Shown: one piece after another, positions 30,861 to 40,551 of the stretch | How the letters are laid out: each line of letters starts with the position of its first letter | Numbering within the stretch: the first letter of the stretch is position 1 | Assembly (NCBI GenBank): GCA_028284325.1 | Contig: JANQRX010000002.1 | Span: 124,001 to 188,000, forward strand | DNA: 64,000 nt | Source of the DNA: Bauldia sp. | Lineage (GTDB): Bacteria; Pseudomonadota; Alphaproteobacteria; Rhizobiales; Kaistiaceae | Reading direction: 5' to 3' | Notes under the pieces: generated by a model | The model's database searches: none | Told to the model about the DNA's origin: nothing | The model's input: the letters and a program-made list of their open reading frames with translations, nothing else | Translations under genes and position numbers: made by a program

Positions 30861-32227
30861 CGGCCGGCATCGGCCTGCCGGGCCCGAGCCGGCTGATCGA
30901 CGCCGCCAGGGGCGTCCTGGGCGCGGCCGACGCCGCCCCCCGGGCGGCGCTGTTCGCCTATTCCGTCCGTATCGGCAGCGCCGCCGTCCTGTTTCTGTCG
31001 CAACTGATCCTCGCTCGCTGGATGGGCGACTTCCAGTACGGCATCTACGTGCTGATCTGGACCTGGGTGCAGCTTCTGGGCAGCTTCGCCGCGCTTGGTC
31101 TGGCGACGGCCGTCCTGCGTTTCATTCCCCAATACCGCGTGGCGGGCGACGGCGGCGATCTCAAGGGCGTGCTAATCTTCAGTCGCGGTGCCGCTTTCGG
31201 TGCGGCGACCTTGCTCGCGCTGATCGGCGCCCTGGTCGTCTACCTCCTGCGCGACACGATCGACGACTACTACCTCGCACCCCTGCTTCTGGGGCTGGTG
31301 GTCGTGCCGATGTTCGCCCTGATGGACGTTCAGGACGGCATCGGGCGTGCCTTCGATTGGCTGGGCGTCGCGCTGCTGCCGGTCTTCCTGTGGCGTCCGC
31401 TCCTGCTTCTGGCCTTCATGGTGGTGGCGCTGCTCGCCGGGGCGCCGACGACCGCCGTGACCGCGGTGCTCTGCCTCATCGCGGCGGCCTGGGTCGCCGG
31501 GCTCGGCCAGTTCCTCGCACTCGGCCGCCGACTTCGCCGCCAGGTGCCCGGCGACAGGCCGGTCTACCGCACCGCCACGTGGATGCGCGTGTCCCTGCCC
31601 ATGTTGCTGGTCGAGGGCTTCCACGTCGTCATGATCAACACCGACGTCCTGATCCTCGGCCTGTTCGTGGGGCCGAGCGACGTCGCGCTGTACTACGCGG
31701 CGGCCAAGATCCTGGCGCTGGTGTCGATCATCCTCTTCGCCGTCTCGGCGGCGACGGGCCATCGCTACGCCGCGTTCCACGCCAAGGGCGACCGTGAGGG
31801 CTTGCGCCGCTTCGTCCGCGATGCGGCGCGATGGACGTTCTGGCCGTCGCTGGCGTCGGCGCTCGCCCTGCTGGCACTCGGCTATCCGCTGCTGTGGCTG
31901 TTCGGCGAGTCCTTCACCGCCGCCTATCCGGTGATGTTCATCCTTGCCGTCGGTCTCATGGCGCGGGCCTCGATCGGGCCGTCGGAGCGCCTCCTCAACG
32001 TCATCGGCGAGCAGGACGCCTGCGCCCGCGTGTTCTTCACCGCGCTCCTCGCCAACATCACGCTCAATCTCATCCTGGTCCCGACTTTCGGGATCATGGG
32101 CGCGGCGGCCGCCACGTCGTCGGCGATCGTCCTGGAATCGTGGCTCATGAACCGGGCCGTCAAGGCAAGCATCGGCGAGAGCGCCTTCGTGCTTTCGCTC
32201 TCGCGCCGCCTGCCGCCGACGGGATGA
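30857..32227 (+). CDS. Polysaccharide flippase (Wzx, MOP superfamily)
   Basis: 456-residue membrane protein with about 12-14 hydrophobic segments. It begins with the flippase pattern FAYSVRIGSAAVLFLSQLIL, then ARWMGDFQYGIYVLIWTWV, and ends ILVPTFGIMGAAAATSSAIV, typical of Wzx-type proteins. Such proteins move undecaprenyl-linked repeat units to the periplasmic face. Start is GTG overlapping the GNAT gene. Together with the ligase/polymerase, initiating transferase and Wza/Wzc-like proteins of this region it completes a Wzy-dependent pathway. Confidence 0.92.
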   Translation: MTAGIGLPGPSRLIDAARGVLGAADAAPRAALFAYSVRIGSAAVLFLSQLILARWMGDFQYGIYVLIWTWVQLLGSFAALGLATAVLRFIPQYRVAGDGGDLKGVLIFSRGAAFGAATLLALIGALVVYLLRDTIDDYYLAPLLLGLVVVPMFALMDVQDGIGRAFDWLGVALLPVFLWRPLLLLAFMVVALLAGAPTTAVTAVLCLIAAAWVAGLGQFLALGRRLRRQVPGDRPVYRTATWMRVSLPMLLVEGFHVVMINTDVLILGLFVGPSDVALYYAAAKILALVSIILFAVSAATGHRYAAFHAKGDREGLRRFVRDAARWTFWPSLASALALLALGYPLLWLFGESFTAAYPVMFILAVGLMARASIGPSERLLNVIGEQDACARVFFTALLANITLNLILVPTFGIMGAAAATSSAIVLESWLMNRAVKASIGESAFVLSLSRRLPPTG

Positions 32228-32236
32228 CCAACGCCG

Positions 32237-32244
32237 TTAACCAT
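32237..32244 (+). promoter_or_regulatory. TTAACCAT element upstream of GT2 gene
   Basis: The octamer TTAACCAT, part of GCCGTTAACCATGCC, lies 83 bases before the GT2 start. The same octamer occurs upstream of the Wza-like gene. It matches a sequence reported as a variant site of the cell-cycle regulator CtrA. A GANTC methylation-type site (GATTC) follows 19 bases later. Binding is not shown. Confidence 0.35.
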
Positions 32245-32326
32245 GCCGGTCTTTGTCGGTTTTGATTCAAGGTTTGGTAGCGGAAACCAACCTAGATAAA
32301 GGCTCCACAGGAAACCTGCCCGGACC

Positions 32327-33208
32327 ATGACGCCACGGACCGATATCGCGGTCGTTCTGCCCAGTTACAACCCGGGCGAAGAGATCGCCTGGACGCTTGA
32401 GAGCTTTCGCGCCCAGACGGTGCCGTTCAAGCTGTTCGTGGTCGACGACGGCAGCGTCGACAAACCCGACTATGCCACGCTTCTTGCCGGGTTCGATCAT
32501 GAGCTGATCGAACTTGCGGAGAACGTCGGGCCCAATACCGTGCGCAATCCAGCGGTCCAGCGCGCGCTCGACCAGGGATACGACTACGTCGCGCAGATGG
32601 ATTGCGGCGACTGGTCCTTCCCCACGCGGCTGGAGGACCAGCGTCGCTTTCTGGACGCTCATCCCGAGATTTCGCTGGTCGGTTCGGCGGCGGCCATCCA
32701 CGGGAACGACGGCCACTTCGCCTACACCTACATGCCGCCGCAGACGTCTGAGGACATCCGTACTGCGCTGTTCTACGGGACGACGTTCAAGCACCCCGCG
32801 ATGATGGTACGCGCCAGCCTGTGGCGCGAGATCGGTCCCTACAGCGACGAGTTCGCCGTGGCCGAGGACTACGAACTGGCACGGCGCGCCGCCGCCGTTG
32901 CAGAACTTGCAAACCTGCCGCAGACGCTCCTGAAGGTCGTAGAAAGCAGAGGCGGGGTGTCCGCGCGGCGGCGCCACGCACAGCTCTTCTCGCGGCTGCG
33001 CATCCAGTGGCGGTATCGCGACCTGCGCTCGCCGCATTTCTGGCTCGGAGCCGCCCGTACCCTGCTGTCGATGGTGATCCCGGCGTCGGTGCTCCGGCTC
33101 GTGCGGCCGCTCGTCAGCCGGTCAGCGGCGACGCCGTCGGGCGCGCCCGTTGATCGCCATCCGTCAGGCGGCGTTGACGCGGGCGAAGCGGTTACCGATC
33201 GCGGTTGA
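32327..33208 (+). CDS. Glycosyltransferase family 2
   Basis: 293-residue GT-A-fold transferase. N-terminal DIAVVLPSYNPGEEIAWTLE and LFVVDDGSVDKPDY are the nucleotide-sugar site; YDYVAQMDCGDWSFPTRLE carries the metal-binding acidic motif in the DxD position, and EIGPYSDEFAVAEDYELARR contains the catalytic acidic pair (ED). It should add a sugar to the lipid-linked repeat unit in the cytoplasm. Preceded by a 99-base region with a TTAACCAT element. Its last 45 bases overlap the convergent deacetylase gene. Confidence 0.92.
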   Translation: MTPRTDIAVVLPSYNPGEEIAWTLESFRAQTVPFKLFVVDDGSVDKPDYATLLAGFDHELIELAENVGPNTVRNPAVQRALDQGYDYVAQMDCGDWSFPTRLEDQRRFLDAHPEISLVGSAAAIHGNDGHFAYTYMPPQTSEDIRTALFYGTTFKHPAMMVRASLWREIGPYSDEFAVAEDYELARRAAAVAELANLPQTLLKVVESRGGVSARRRHAQLFSRLRIQWRYRDLRSPHFWLGAARTLLSMVIPASVLRLVRPLVSRSAATPSGAPVDRHPSGGVDAGEAVTDRG

Positions 33209-34213
33209 GGCGCCCGACAGCATCACATCGAGATAACGTTGGGCCTGGAACAGGCCGTTGACCGAGATGCGCGGCAGGGCGGTCATGTGGGCGCTGTGAT
33301 CGGGGTAGATCACGCCGTGCCGGGTCGTCACGGCGGATACGAAACCGAGATCGGCGGCTGCCTTGAATTCGCGTCCGCCTGCGTCGGCCGGTCCTCCGTG
33401 CGGGTAGGCGAAGTGGCGGGGCGGGGATCCCAGCTTGTCGGCCATGCGTTCGGCGCCCTCGCGCATCTCCCGAAGTGCGGCTTCGTCGGACAGGCGGGCA
33501 AGCGACGGGTGGGTGACCGTGTGGGCGCCGAGGGTGCACAGGTCCGACTCGCTGACGGATGTCAGCTCCGCCCACGTCATGCAGGTGTCGCGGCCTTGGC
33601 CGGCGAAATCGAAGGCGTAGCGTTCGGCAAGGGACACCGCCAGGTCCCGGGTGCCGGTTTCGCTGGACCTCAGGAGCCTCACGATCGTCCCGTAGGCGGC
33701 GGCCTTGGCCTCCGCCGTCCGGCCGTCGACCGTCACGTCGCGACCGGCGACCGGCACGACGACCTCGTCGTTGGCGGCAATGACCTCTTCGAGGGCGATC
33801 CACCAGAGCTTGCCGGTTCCTTCGGCGAAATCGGTCGTGACGTAGATGGTGAAGGGCGCCTTCTCGCGCTCAAGAATGGGTACCGCGTACTCAAGGTTGT
33901 CGCGGTAGCCGTCGTCGAAGGTGAGCACGGCAAAACGGGGTTCCGATGCTCCGGCGCGAATGCGGTCGCAGGCCTCGTCGATCGACACGATCTCGATCCC
34001 GCGCTGGCGCACCGCCCTGATCGTCTGTTCGAGAAATTCGGGCGTGACCTCAAGGAAGGCGTTGGGCTGGAAGGCGTCGTCGCGAGGCGGCCGGACCCGG
34101 TGAAACATCAGAATCGCGCCAAGCCCGCCGAAGACGGGCGTCGATAGCCGATGCATCCCGGTCACGTGCAAGGTGTCGAGGAGGGTGCGAATGGCGGTCG
34201 TTCGCAGCGTCAT
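33164..34213 (-). CDS. Polysaccharide deacetylase (NodB homology)
   Basis: 349-residue carbohydrate esterase family 4-type protein. After an N-terminal segment it shows GGLGAILMFHRVRPP, the metal motif VLTFDDGYRDNLEYAVPIL, and a second motif TLGAHTVTHPSLARLSDEAA with the His-x3-His type pair, then HFAYPHGGPADAGG. Such enzymes remove N-acetyl groups from glycans. There is no clear signal peptide, so it may act on the inner side or be anchored otherwise. ATG is preceded by AGGACAGGTC. It is first in a minus-strand run, divergent from nothing close, overlapping the GT2 3' end. Confidence 0.9.
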   Translation of the reverse strand: MTLRTTAIRTLLDTLHVTGMHRLSTPVFGGLGAILMFHRVRPPRDDAFQPNAFLEVTPEFLEQTIRAVRQRGIEIVSIDEACDRIRAGASEPRFAVLTFDDGYRDNLEYAVPILEREKAPFTIYVTTDFAEGTGKLWWIALEEVIAANDEVVVPVAGRDVTVDGRTAEAKAAAYGTIVRLLRSSETGTRDLAVSLAERYAFDFAGQGRDTCMTWAELTSVSESDLCTLGAHTVTHPSLARLSDEAALREMREGAERMADKLGSPPRHFAYPHGGPADAGGREFKAAADLGFVSAVTTRHGVIYPDHSAHMTALPRISVNGLFQAQRYLDVMLSGASTAIGNRFARVNAA

Positions 34214-34284
34214 GACCTGTCCTGTCGCGGGCGCTTCCGCGCGCCCCGTGAACGTTACAACCGCTTGATGCTACCGCGGCAACG

Positions 34285-35232
34285 CTAATGAAGGCTTGAT
34301 GGGTCGGGATTTCTGGCGCGCCGCCGAAGCTGCAGGACGTTCGGCAGGGCGACGCCGACGACCACGAGGCCGAAGGTCGCGAGATCGACGAGCGTCATGG
34401 CGTCGCCCAGCCAGATCCATGCCGCCGCGGCGCCGAAAACCGGGGCGAGCGCGCTGTAAAGGGAGACCAGGGCCACCGGCACAACGGCCAGGGCGTAGTT
34501 GAAGATCAGGAAGTTCAGCACGGTCATGACCAGAATGAGGTAGACTAGGATCGCGACATGCCCCGCGCCTGCCTGATCCGGGAACGCCCGTGCGTCGCCG
34601 TCGACCATGGTGAACGCCAGGGCAACCAGCGCGGCACCGGTGATCTGAAGCGCGGCCGAGCGTCTCCAGGTCCCCCCGGCGCGGTTGATGAAGCGGCCGA
34701 GCACGAAGCCGCAACCGGCCATCATCACGGCGGCGCTCGTCAAGGCGACGCCCTGGAGTGTGGTCCAGCCCTCCGCCTGCCGGAAGGAAGCGCCGATGGC
34801 CACGCCCGCCAGTGTCAGGGCGGCGCCGGCCAGGACATCGAGCCGCAGCCGCTCGCCGATCAGCAGCGGCGAGATCAGCGGCGCGACCAGGGGAAGGAAG
34901 CCCCAGACCAGCATCATCGTCACGCCGTCGGTGTGGCGCGAGGCGAGCATGTTGATCATGAGCGACGCGCCGGGCGCCACGACGCCCCAGATCAGGGGCA
35001 GGACGAACGAGCGAACGGACGGTCCGCGCAACCCGTCGGTCGCGAGCGTGATGGCCCACAGGACGATCGCCGCGGTGCCGAATTGCCACAGCGCCACCGA
35101 CGCAATGCTGAAATCGGCCGCGAGAACCTTCTGGCCGATCAGACCGACCGCGTAGACCGCCGCTGAGGCGAGCGCGGCGAGGTGACCGCTGATCGCACCG
35201 TGGTCGTGCGTGTCCGGTGAGGATGCTGGCAT
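34285..35232 (-). CDS. EamA/DMT family transporter
   Basis: 315-residue membrane protein with ten hydrophobic segments in two EamA repeats; the first includes VYAVGLIGQKVLAADFSIASVALW, the second begins WRRSAALQITGAALVALAFTMV, and SLYSALAPVFGAAAAWIWLGD is the diagnostic EamA end motif. Substrate unknown. It stands between the deacetylase and the ligase/polymerase on the same strand, and may or may not belong to the polysaccharide pathway. Confidence 0.9.
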   Translation of the reverse strand: MPASSPDTHDHGAISGHLAALASAAVYAVGLIGQKVLAADFSIASVALWQFGTAAIVLWAITLATDGLRGPSVRSFVLPLIWGVVAPGASLMINMLASRHTDGVTMMLVWGFLPLVAPLISPLLIGERLRLDVLAGAALTLAGVAIGASFRQAEGWTTLQGVALTSAAVMMAGCGFVLGRFINRAGGTWRRSAALQITGAALVALAFTMVDGDARAFPDQAGAGHVAILVYLILVMTVLNFLIFNYALAVVPVALVSLYSALAPVFGAAAAWIWLGDAMTLVDLATFGLVVVGVALPNVLQLRRRARNPDPSSLH

Positions 35233-35356
35233 GTCGCGTGTTGTGGCTGCTACGGGCGGGAAGCTTTCCCGCAGTAGCCGGCCGGCAGGGGTCTGTCGAC
35301 CGGCAAATGGCGATCGACGCTATGAGCCGCAGGACGTTCGACCGGGAGGTCGTTGT

Positions 35357-36643
35357 TCAGACGGCGGCGGCCACCGGCCGGGCGTGGGGTCGGGCGCGCG
35401 GAATCGCGGGCTGCGACCGACGCCATCGTTCCGTCTTCTCGACGGCGATCGCCCCCCAGAGGATTCCGTAGATCAGGAACATGTGCCTCCAGTGGTCCAC
35501 GTCGATCACCATGTGCACCATCAGGTGACCGATGAAAGCTGCATAGGTCGCGTGCACGTAGGGCTGCCAGGGCCGATCGCGAAACAGGAGGGGGAAAGAG
35601 GCGATCAGGGTCCAGAGCGCGAGAACCACATAGGCGCCGCCGCCGATCCAGCCATAGGTGGTGAACCCCTTCAGCCACGTGTTGTGCTCGTCCTCGCCGA
35701 AGAGCTCGCGGCTGAACTCGAAAGCCCCGAGGCCGAGAGGATGCTCCGGTATGGTCGCGAAGCCGAGGAGGATGCGGTCGAAGCGGCCCAGTCGCCCTCC
35801 ATCGTAGTACTGAACCAGGCGGGCCCGCTCGCCGAACAGGTCGGCAACGAGTGGGGACGAGATCACCAGGGCAAGGATCACGACCGATACGACCGACAGC
35901 AGCACAACGTAGATGGCCACGCGAGCGCGGCTCTTGTCGTCCCTCCGTGTCATGAAGGCGATGATCGCAGTTACGATCAGGGCGAGCACGGAAAGCCCCC
36001 ACGCCGCCCGGGAAAACGACAGGAGCACGCCGAGCGCCAGAATGGCGAACAGGACAAAGGTCATCGCCGACTTGTGCAGGGGGCGCGTCAGAATCCGGTG
36101 CGCCATGAGGCATAGCGGTAGCGCCAGGTAGGGGCCGAAGACGTTGGGATCCTGGAAGGTGCTGGTGGCCCGTCCTGCGAGCTTGAACGTCGCGGCGCCG
36201 GGGAAGATCTCGAAGTAGGCGGCGATGCCGAACAGGGCGATCACGACCGCGCTGGCGACATAGGCGTTGAGGATCAGCGGCAATCGCCGCTCCGGCGCGT
36301 CGGCGATGATGCTGGCGAACCAGATGGCGGAGATGGCCAGGAAGGCCGAGACGGCCACGAAAAGCAGGACGCCCGCCATCGAGGTCACCTGGGTCATCGC
36401 CACGATACCGCCAACGACGAACAGCGCGCACAGGGTGATGAGGGGCGCGGTGAACCGGTTGAGCCGCAGACCGGCAAAGACCCACAGCGGCAGCACCGCC
36501 GCGAGGACCAGTTCGTAGGGCGCGGGCTCGAAGAGCACGAAACCGCCGAGAAAGACGATGACCGCGATCGCCCAGTCGGACAGGCGGGCGCCCGTCCGCC
36601 ATACGGGTTTCTCAAGGTGGGTGGGAACTGCCGGACCGGCCAT
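35357..36643 (-). CDS. O-antigen ligase/polymerase family protein (Wzy-like)
   Basis: 428-residue membrane protein with about 11-12 hydrophobic segments and a large loop. Signature features: TSTFQDPNVFGPYLALPLCL in the middle, FSRAAWGLSVLAL, RLGRFDRILLGFATIPEHPLGLG in the periplasmic loop and DEHNTWLKGFTTYGWIGGG near the end. This pattern is shared by WaaL ligases and Wzy polymerases; in a cluster with flippase and Wza/Wzc partners a polymerase role is likely. The C-terminal 30 residues are polar and basic. About 120 bases separate it from the EamA gene. Confidence 0.88.
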   Translation of the reverse strand: MAGPAVPTHLEKPVWRTGARLSDWAIAVIVFLGGFVLFEPAPYELVLAAVLPLWVFAGLRLNRFTAPLITLCALFVVGGIVAMTQVTSMAGVLLFVAVSAFLAISAIWFASIIADAPERRLPLILNAYVASAVVIALFGIAAYFEIFPGAATFKLAGRATSTFQDPNVFGPYLALPLCLMAHRILTRPLHKSAMTFVLFAILALGVLLSFSRAAWGLSVLALIVTAIIAFMTRRDDKSRARVAIYVVLLSVVSVVILALVISSPLVADLFGERARLVQYYDGGRLGRFDRILLGFATIPEHPLGLGAFEFSRELFGEDEHNTWLKGFTTYGWIGGGAYVVLALWTLIASFPLLFRDRPWQPYVHATYAAFIGHLMVHMVIDVDHWRHMFLIYGILWGAIAVEKTERWRRSQPAIPRARPHARPVAAAV

Positions 36644-36847
36644 AAACGCAACCTTCGCGCCGATCGCTGCGTTCGACGGATGCGCAGCCGCGCCAGCTCA
36701 GGCTAGGCGGAAAACCTTTCGCACGCGTGTATGTGGGGGCCTGCCCCGGGGTCGCGGATGGTTAGGAATGTCTGAAGGTGCGTGCCTGTTGCGGCGGTGG
36801 AAAAGCCATGAACACCGTGGTGAACCGCTGATTTGGTTGGAATCTTC

Positions 36848-36924
<77 letters not shown>

Positions 36925-36984
36925 ACCGTGGCGGACTATAGGTCTGCGGTCGCGGGCGCGCAATGCGTCCAGCCGGCGCCGCGC

Positions 36985-38523
36985 TCAGTGGACCTCGTCG
37001 GTCTTGAGGATGCGGAACGGCGTCACGAACAGGATGTAGAGGTCGAGCGGGATCGACCAGTTCTCGATGTAGTAGAGGTCGTGCTTGACCCGCTGCTCGA
37101 TCTTCTCCTGCGTGTCGGTCTCGCCGCGCCAGCCGTTGATCTGGGCCCAGCCGGTGATGCCCGGCTTCACCCGGTGGCGGGCGAAGTAGCCGTCGACCAC
37201 GTTCTCGTAAAACTCGCTGCCGGCCTTGGCGTTGGTGGCGTGGGGGCGCGGGCCCACCAGCGACAGGTCGCCGCGGAGCGCATTGAAGAGCTGGGGCAGC
37301 TCGTCGAGGCTGGTCTTGCGGATGAAACGGCCGACGCGGGTCACGCGCGGATCGTCCCGGGTCACCAGCTTGTCGGCGCGGTGATCGGTCAGCTCGGTGT
37401 ACATCGAGCGGAACTTGAAGACCTCGATCAGCTCGTTGTTGAAGCCGTAGCGCTTCTGCCTGAACAGCACCGGGCCGGGGCTGTCGAGGCGGACGGCGAG
37501 CGCGGTCAGCGCCATGACCGGCGACAGGGCGAGGAGCGCGATCGCGGCGAACAGGATGTCGAAGGCGCGCTTGGCGATCCGGTCCCAGTCGGCGATCGGC
37601 TTGTCGTAGACGTCGAACAGAGGAACCGTGCCCACGAACGAATAGGAGCGGGGACGGAACCTGACCTTGGCCGCATGGGCTGACAGGCGAATATCGACCG
37701 GCAGGACCCAGAGGCGCTTCAGGAGGGTGAGCAGCCGGTTCTCGGCCGTCACCGGCAGCGAGACGATCAGCATGTCGATCCGCGCGATCCGGCCGAAGTC
37801 GACCAGCTCGCCGAAGGTGCCGAGCTTGGGATAGCCGGCCACCATCGGCGGCGACCGCTCGTCGCCGCGATCGTCGAACACGCCGCAGATGCGGATGTCG
37901 TTGTCAGGCTGGGCCTCGATGGCGCCGATCAGCTTGATGGCCGCGTCGCCGCCGCCGACGATCACCGCACGGCGCTCGAGCCGGCCGGATTTGGTCGAGG
38001 CGCCGACATAGCGGGCGAGGCCGATCCGAAGGGCGGTGAACAGGGCGAGGCCGCCGAGATACCACGTGCCGATCCAGACACGCGAATAGTGGTCGCCGAT
38101 CTTGGCCAGGAAGGCGATCACCGTGAAGAACGCGAAGACCAGCGTCCAGGCGACGAAGACCCGTCCGAGACTCATGGCGATCGACCGCAACGCGGGGACG
38201 CTGTAGCCGTCGGCAAGCTGGATGAAGAGCACCACCAGGAACGGACCGCCGACAATCGGTGCGACGTAGAGCCAGTCGAGACCCGGGTCGCGCTCGACGT
38301 AGAGCAGATAGATCGCGAGGCCGAGGACCATCACCGCCGTGTATTCGATAAGGCGGGCCATCCCGACCATCAGCACCGGCGACAGCGACTGCTTGGACAG
38401 CGACTCGGCTACCTTGCGGGCCGCTGCGTTCAGCGATGCCGGCGCTTCCCGCGGCAGCGAACGGATGTCGCCATCACCGGCGACGGCGCGAGCCGATCGG
38501 GGCGTGGCTTCATGATGGACCAT
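36985..38523 (-). CDS. Polyprenyl glycosylphosphotransferase (undecaprenyl-phosphate sugar phosphotransferase, WcaJ/ExoY type)
   Basis: 512-residue membrane enzyme that starts repeat-unit synthesis by moving a sugar 1-phosphate to undecaprenyl phosphate. It has four N-terminal hydrophobic helices (residues ~40-160), a central nucleotide-binding-like domain ([20 protein letters not shown]), a fifth hydrophobic segment ([20 protein letters not shown]) and the catalytic domain with [41 protein letters not shown] and [14 protein letters not shown]. The sugar is often glucose or galactose; it cannot be told here. The start is ATG 60 bases after which no strong ribosome binding site is seen. Confidence 0.93.
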   Translation of the reverse strand: MVHHEATPRSARAVAGDGDIRSLPREAPASLNAAARKVAESLSKQSLSPVLMVGMARLIEYTAVMVLGLAIYLLYVERDPGLDWLYVAPIVGGPFLVVLFIQLADGYSVPALRSIAMSLGRVFVAWTLVFAFFTVIAFLAKIGDHYSRVWIGTWYLGGLALFTALRIGLARYVGASTKSGRLERRAVIVGGGDAAIKLIGAIEAQPDNDIRICGVFDDRGDERSPPMVAGYPKLGTFGELVDFGRIARIDMLIVSLPVTAENRLLTLLKRLWVLPVDIRLSAHAAKVRFRPRSYSFVGTVPLFDVYDKPIADWDRIAKRAFDILFAAIALLALSPVMALTALAVRLDSPGPVLFRQKRYGFNNELIEVFKFRSMYTELTDHRADKLVTRDDPRVTRVGRFIRKTSLDELPQLFNALRGDLSLVGPRPHATNAKAGSEFYENVVDGYFARHRVKPGITGWAQINGWRGETDTQEKIEQRVKHDLYYIENWSIPLDLYILFVTPFRILKTDEVH

Positions 38524-38631
38524 GGCTGGAGACCCGACTTCAGAACATCGATCGCCGGCATCCTTACGCCCTTCTCAGTCAACGCGGGCTTTCCGAAATC
38601 GGTAAAATTTGAATCATATGCCGGCAATCGG

Positions 38632-38647
38632 CCGTTAACGCTAACGG
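38632..38647. promoter_or_regulatory. GTTAAC-containing inverted repeat upstream of phosphotransferase gene
   Basis: CCGTTA and TAACGG are exact complements over ACGC, and the left part contains GTTAAC. The element lies 109 bases upstream of the phosphotransferase start and overlaps the end of the GT4 gene. The octamer CCGTTAAC also occurs upstream of the GT2 and the Wzc-like genes. A GANTC site (GAATC) lies 16 bases further along. It may be a shared control site; this is inference. Confidence 0.3.
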
Positions 38648-39765
38648 TTGGTCATCGCCGCGCGGTAGGCGTCTTCGATCTTGGCAGCCATGGTTTCGAC
38701 CGAGAAGTCATGGCGCAGCCGTTCGCGTACCCGGCCGGCGGCGTCGCGGTTGCCGGCGGGCGACGCCAGGTCGGCGGTCATGGCTGTGGCCAGGGCCTCC
38801 GCGTCATCGGCCGGGACAAGCCGGTGCGCCTCGGCCCCCATGATCTCCGTGATGCCGCCGACGTCCGTAGCGATCAGCGGCCGGCCGGCGGCGAGGCCCT
38901 CCAGCACGATGTAAGGCATGGACTCGGCGCGTGAGGGCACGACCAGGGTGCGGCCGAGGCCAAAGGCCTCGCGGGCCGGCATCGCCGGATAAAACGTGAC
39001 CGCCGGGGTAAGGCCGAGCACATCGGCCAGCTCCCGGCAGGCCTGCTCTTCGGGGCCGCTGCCGACGACGACCGCGCTGAGCGACGGGTGATCGCCCGCC
39101 CGCGCGATGGCGAGCGCCTTGATGAAAACGTCCGGACCCTTGAGATCCCTGAGGGTTCCGATGAAGACAAAATCGGCCGCGTCGGAGACGTCGGCGACCG
39201 GGTCGAACTCTTCCGGGCGCAGGCCGTTGGGCACGATCGCCGCGTACTTTGGCGCCGTAACTTTGGCGGTGAACGTCTCGGTCTCGTGCTGTCCGACGAA
39301 CACGAACATGTCGGTCCAGCGCGCCAGTATGCGCTCGACCGTGAAGTACAACCGCCCCCTGGCGGAGCCCTCATCGAAATGAAGGCTGCCGCCGTGGGGG
39401 GTGTAGATGCGGGCTACGCTTTTACCAGTTGCCCGCAAGAGCGTGCCGACGAACCGCGCGTAGGCGCCGCCCTTGGCGCCGTGACCGTGCAGGACGTCGG
39501 GATTCAGAGGCCGGACCCAGCGGCCGATCCGCCAGGAGGCGGCAAGATCGGACGGTGCGATACCGCGATGCATGGGTGATCGCAGCAGGCCGAGTGAGAG
39601 ATGCGGCCGTAAGGCCTCGAGCAGGTCGTCCGCTTGCTGGCCGCCGGTGGATGAATCGCAGATCACCCCGACATTGTGGCCGGCCGCAGCCTGCCGCTCC
39701 GACAGATCGCGGACATGCCGGAACAGCCCGCCCGCGGGCTCGCGGAAGACATGGAGGATGTTCAT
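38641..39765 (-). CDS. Glycosyltransferase family 4
   Basis: 374-residue GT-B-fold transferase. N-terminal MNILHVFREPAGGLFRHVRDL and DVLHGHGAKGGAYARFVG, then the donor domain with FVFIGTLRDLKGPDVFIKAL and the family Glu-x7-Glu motif SRAESMPYIVLEGLAAGRP, which binds the nucleotide sugar. It should extend the lipid-linked sugar made by the neighbouring phosphotransferase. 63 bases separate it from the Wza-like gene upstream on the same strand. Confidence 0.94.
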   Translation of the reverse strand: MNILHVFREPAGGLFRHVRDLSERQAAAGHNVGVICDSSTGGQQADDLLEALRPHLSLGLLRSPMHRGIAPSDLAASWRIGRWVRPLNPDVLHGHGAKGGAYARFVGTLLRATGKSVARIYTPHGGSLHFDEGSARGRLYFTVERILARWTDMFVFVGQHETETFTAKVTAPKYAAIVPNGLRPEEFDPVADVSDAADFVFIGTLRDLKGPDVFIKALAIARAGDHPSLSAVVVGSGPEEQACRELADVLGLTPAVTFYPAMPAREAFGLGRTLVVPSRAESMPYIVLEGLAAGRPLIATDVGGITEIMGAEAHRLVPADDAEALATAMTADLASPAGNRDAAGRVRERLRHDFSVETMAAKIEDAYRAAMTNR

Positions 39766-39828
39766 GACGCGTGCGGCCTGCGGCGCGGGTCCAAGAGGGG
39801 CGGCGCCGGGCGATCATTGTCGCGGCCA

Positions 39829-40380
39829 TCAGAGAAGGCGCTCGCGGACATACAGTGTGTCGCCGGGGCGGATCGGATCGGTGAGGCGCAGGTTGGCGGT
39901 CTCGACCTGACCGTCGATGTTGCGGGTCACGCGCACCGACCACGTGTCGGCCCGCTCCGTGAAACCGCCGGCGGCGGCAACCGCCTGCTGCACCGTCATG
40001 CCGGGCACGAAGTCGTACTGGCCGCCGGCGTTCACCTGGCCCATGGCGAAGAACGGACGATACCGGTCGAGTTCGACCGAAACGTCGGGGTTGCGCAGAT
40101 AACCGTTCAGAAGGCGTGCGGCAATCGCGGCTTCCAGTTCAGCCGTCGTCCTGTCGCGCGCCGCAACCTTGCCGATGAGCGGGACGGTCACGTCGCCGGC
40201 CTGGTCCACGATATAGGTGTTGGAAAGGTCGGCCTGGCCGAACACGATCACGCGCAGGCGATCGCCGCTGTCGAGGCGGTAGGGGTCGACCAGTTCGCCG
40301 TGGTAGGCCGGCTTCAGCGACGGGTTGAACGCACACCCGGCGAGCAGCATCGTTGCAGCGAGAAGAAGAAGCTTCGGCAT
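39829..40380 (-). CDS. Polysaccharide export lipoprotein (Wza-like)
   Basis: 183-residue outer-membrane polysaccharide export protein. The signal MPKLLLLAATMLLAGC gives lipobox LAGC with Cys16. The poly-export domain follows (YRLDSGDRLRVIVFGQADLSN, GDVTVPLIGKVAARDRTTAEL) and one SLBB-type segment (QVNAGGQYDFVPGMTVQQAV). It is short, with a single SLBB-type part, like the KpsD/GumB-type small members, and would pair with the Wzc-like protein divergently encoded. I choose the internal ATG giving a lipoprotein signal; the longer frame lacks one. Confidence 0.93.
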   Translation of the reverse strand: MPKLLLLAATMLLAGCAFNPSLKPAYHGELVDPYRLDSGDRLRVIVFGQADLSNTYIVDQAGDVTVPLIGKVAARDRTTAELEAAIAARLLNGYLRNPDVSVELDRYRPFFAMGQVNAGGQYDFVPGMTVQQAVAAAGGFTERADTWSVRVTRNIDGQVETANLRLTDPIRPGDTLYVRERLL

Positions 40381-40432
40381 GAAGAGCGTGTCAGTCCAGC
40401 GACCCGTTGTTGCGAGACACGCTAACCGCAAC

Positions 40433-40507
40433 ATGGTTAATCCGTCGTAAATCGGACGGCAGTGTCGGCGACCCCGGCGATCGGGCCGTTAACACTTCGA
40501 TTACCAT
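40433..40507. promoter_or_regulatory. Shared control region of the divergent Wza-like and Wzc-like genes
   Basis: The 171-base divergent region contains TTAACCAT read on the minus strand (40433-40440), 53 bases before the Wza-like start, and GTTAAC followed by ATTACCAT on the plus strand (40488-40507), about 45 bases before the Wzc-like start. The two form an imperfect inverted pair ATGGTTAATC/GATTACCAT. Two GANTC-type positions are nearby. A common regulator for export and chain-length genes is plausible but unproven. Confidence 0.4.
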
Positions 40508-40551
40508 AAGGCGGAATCATCGCGCCCGAACACGGAGTGCGAGTCGCCGTT

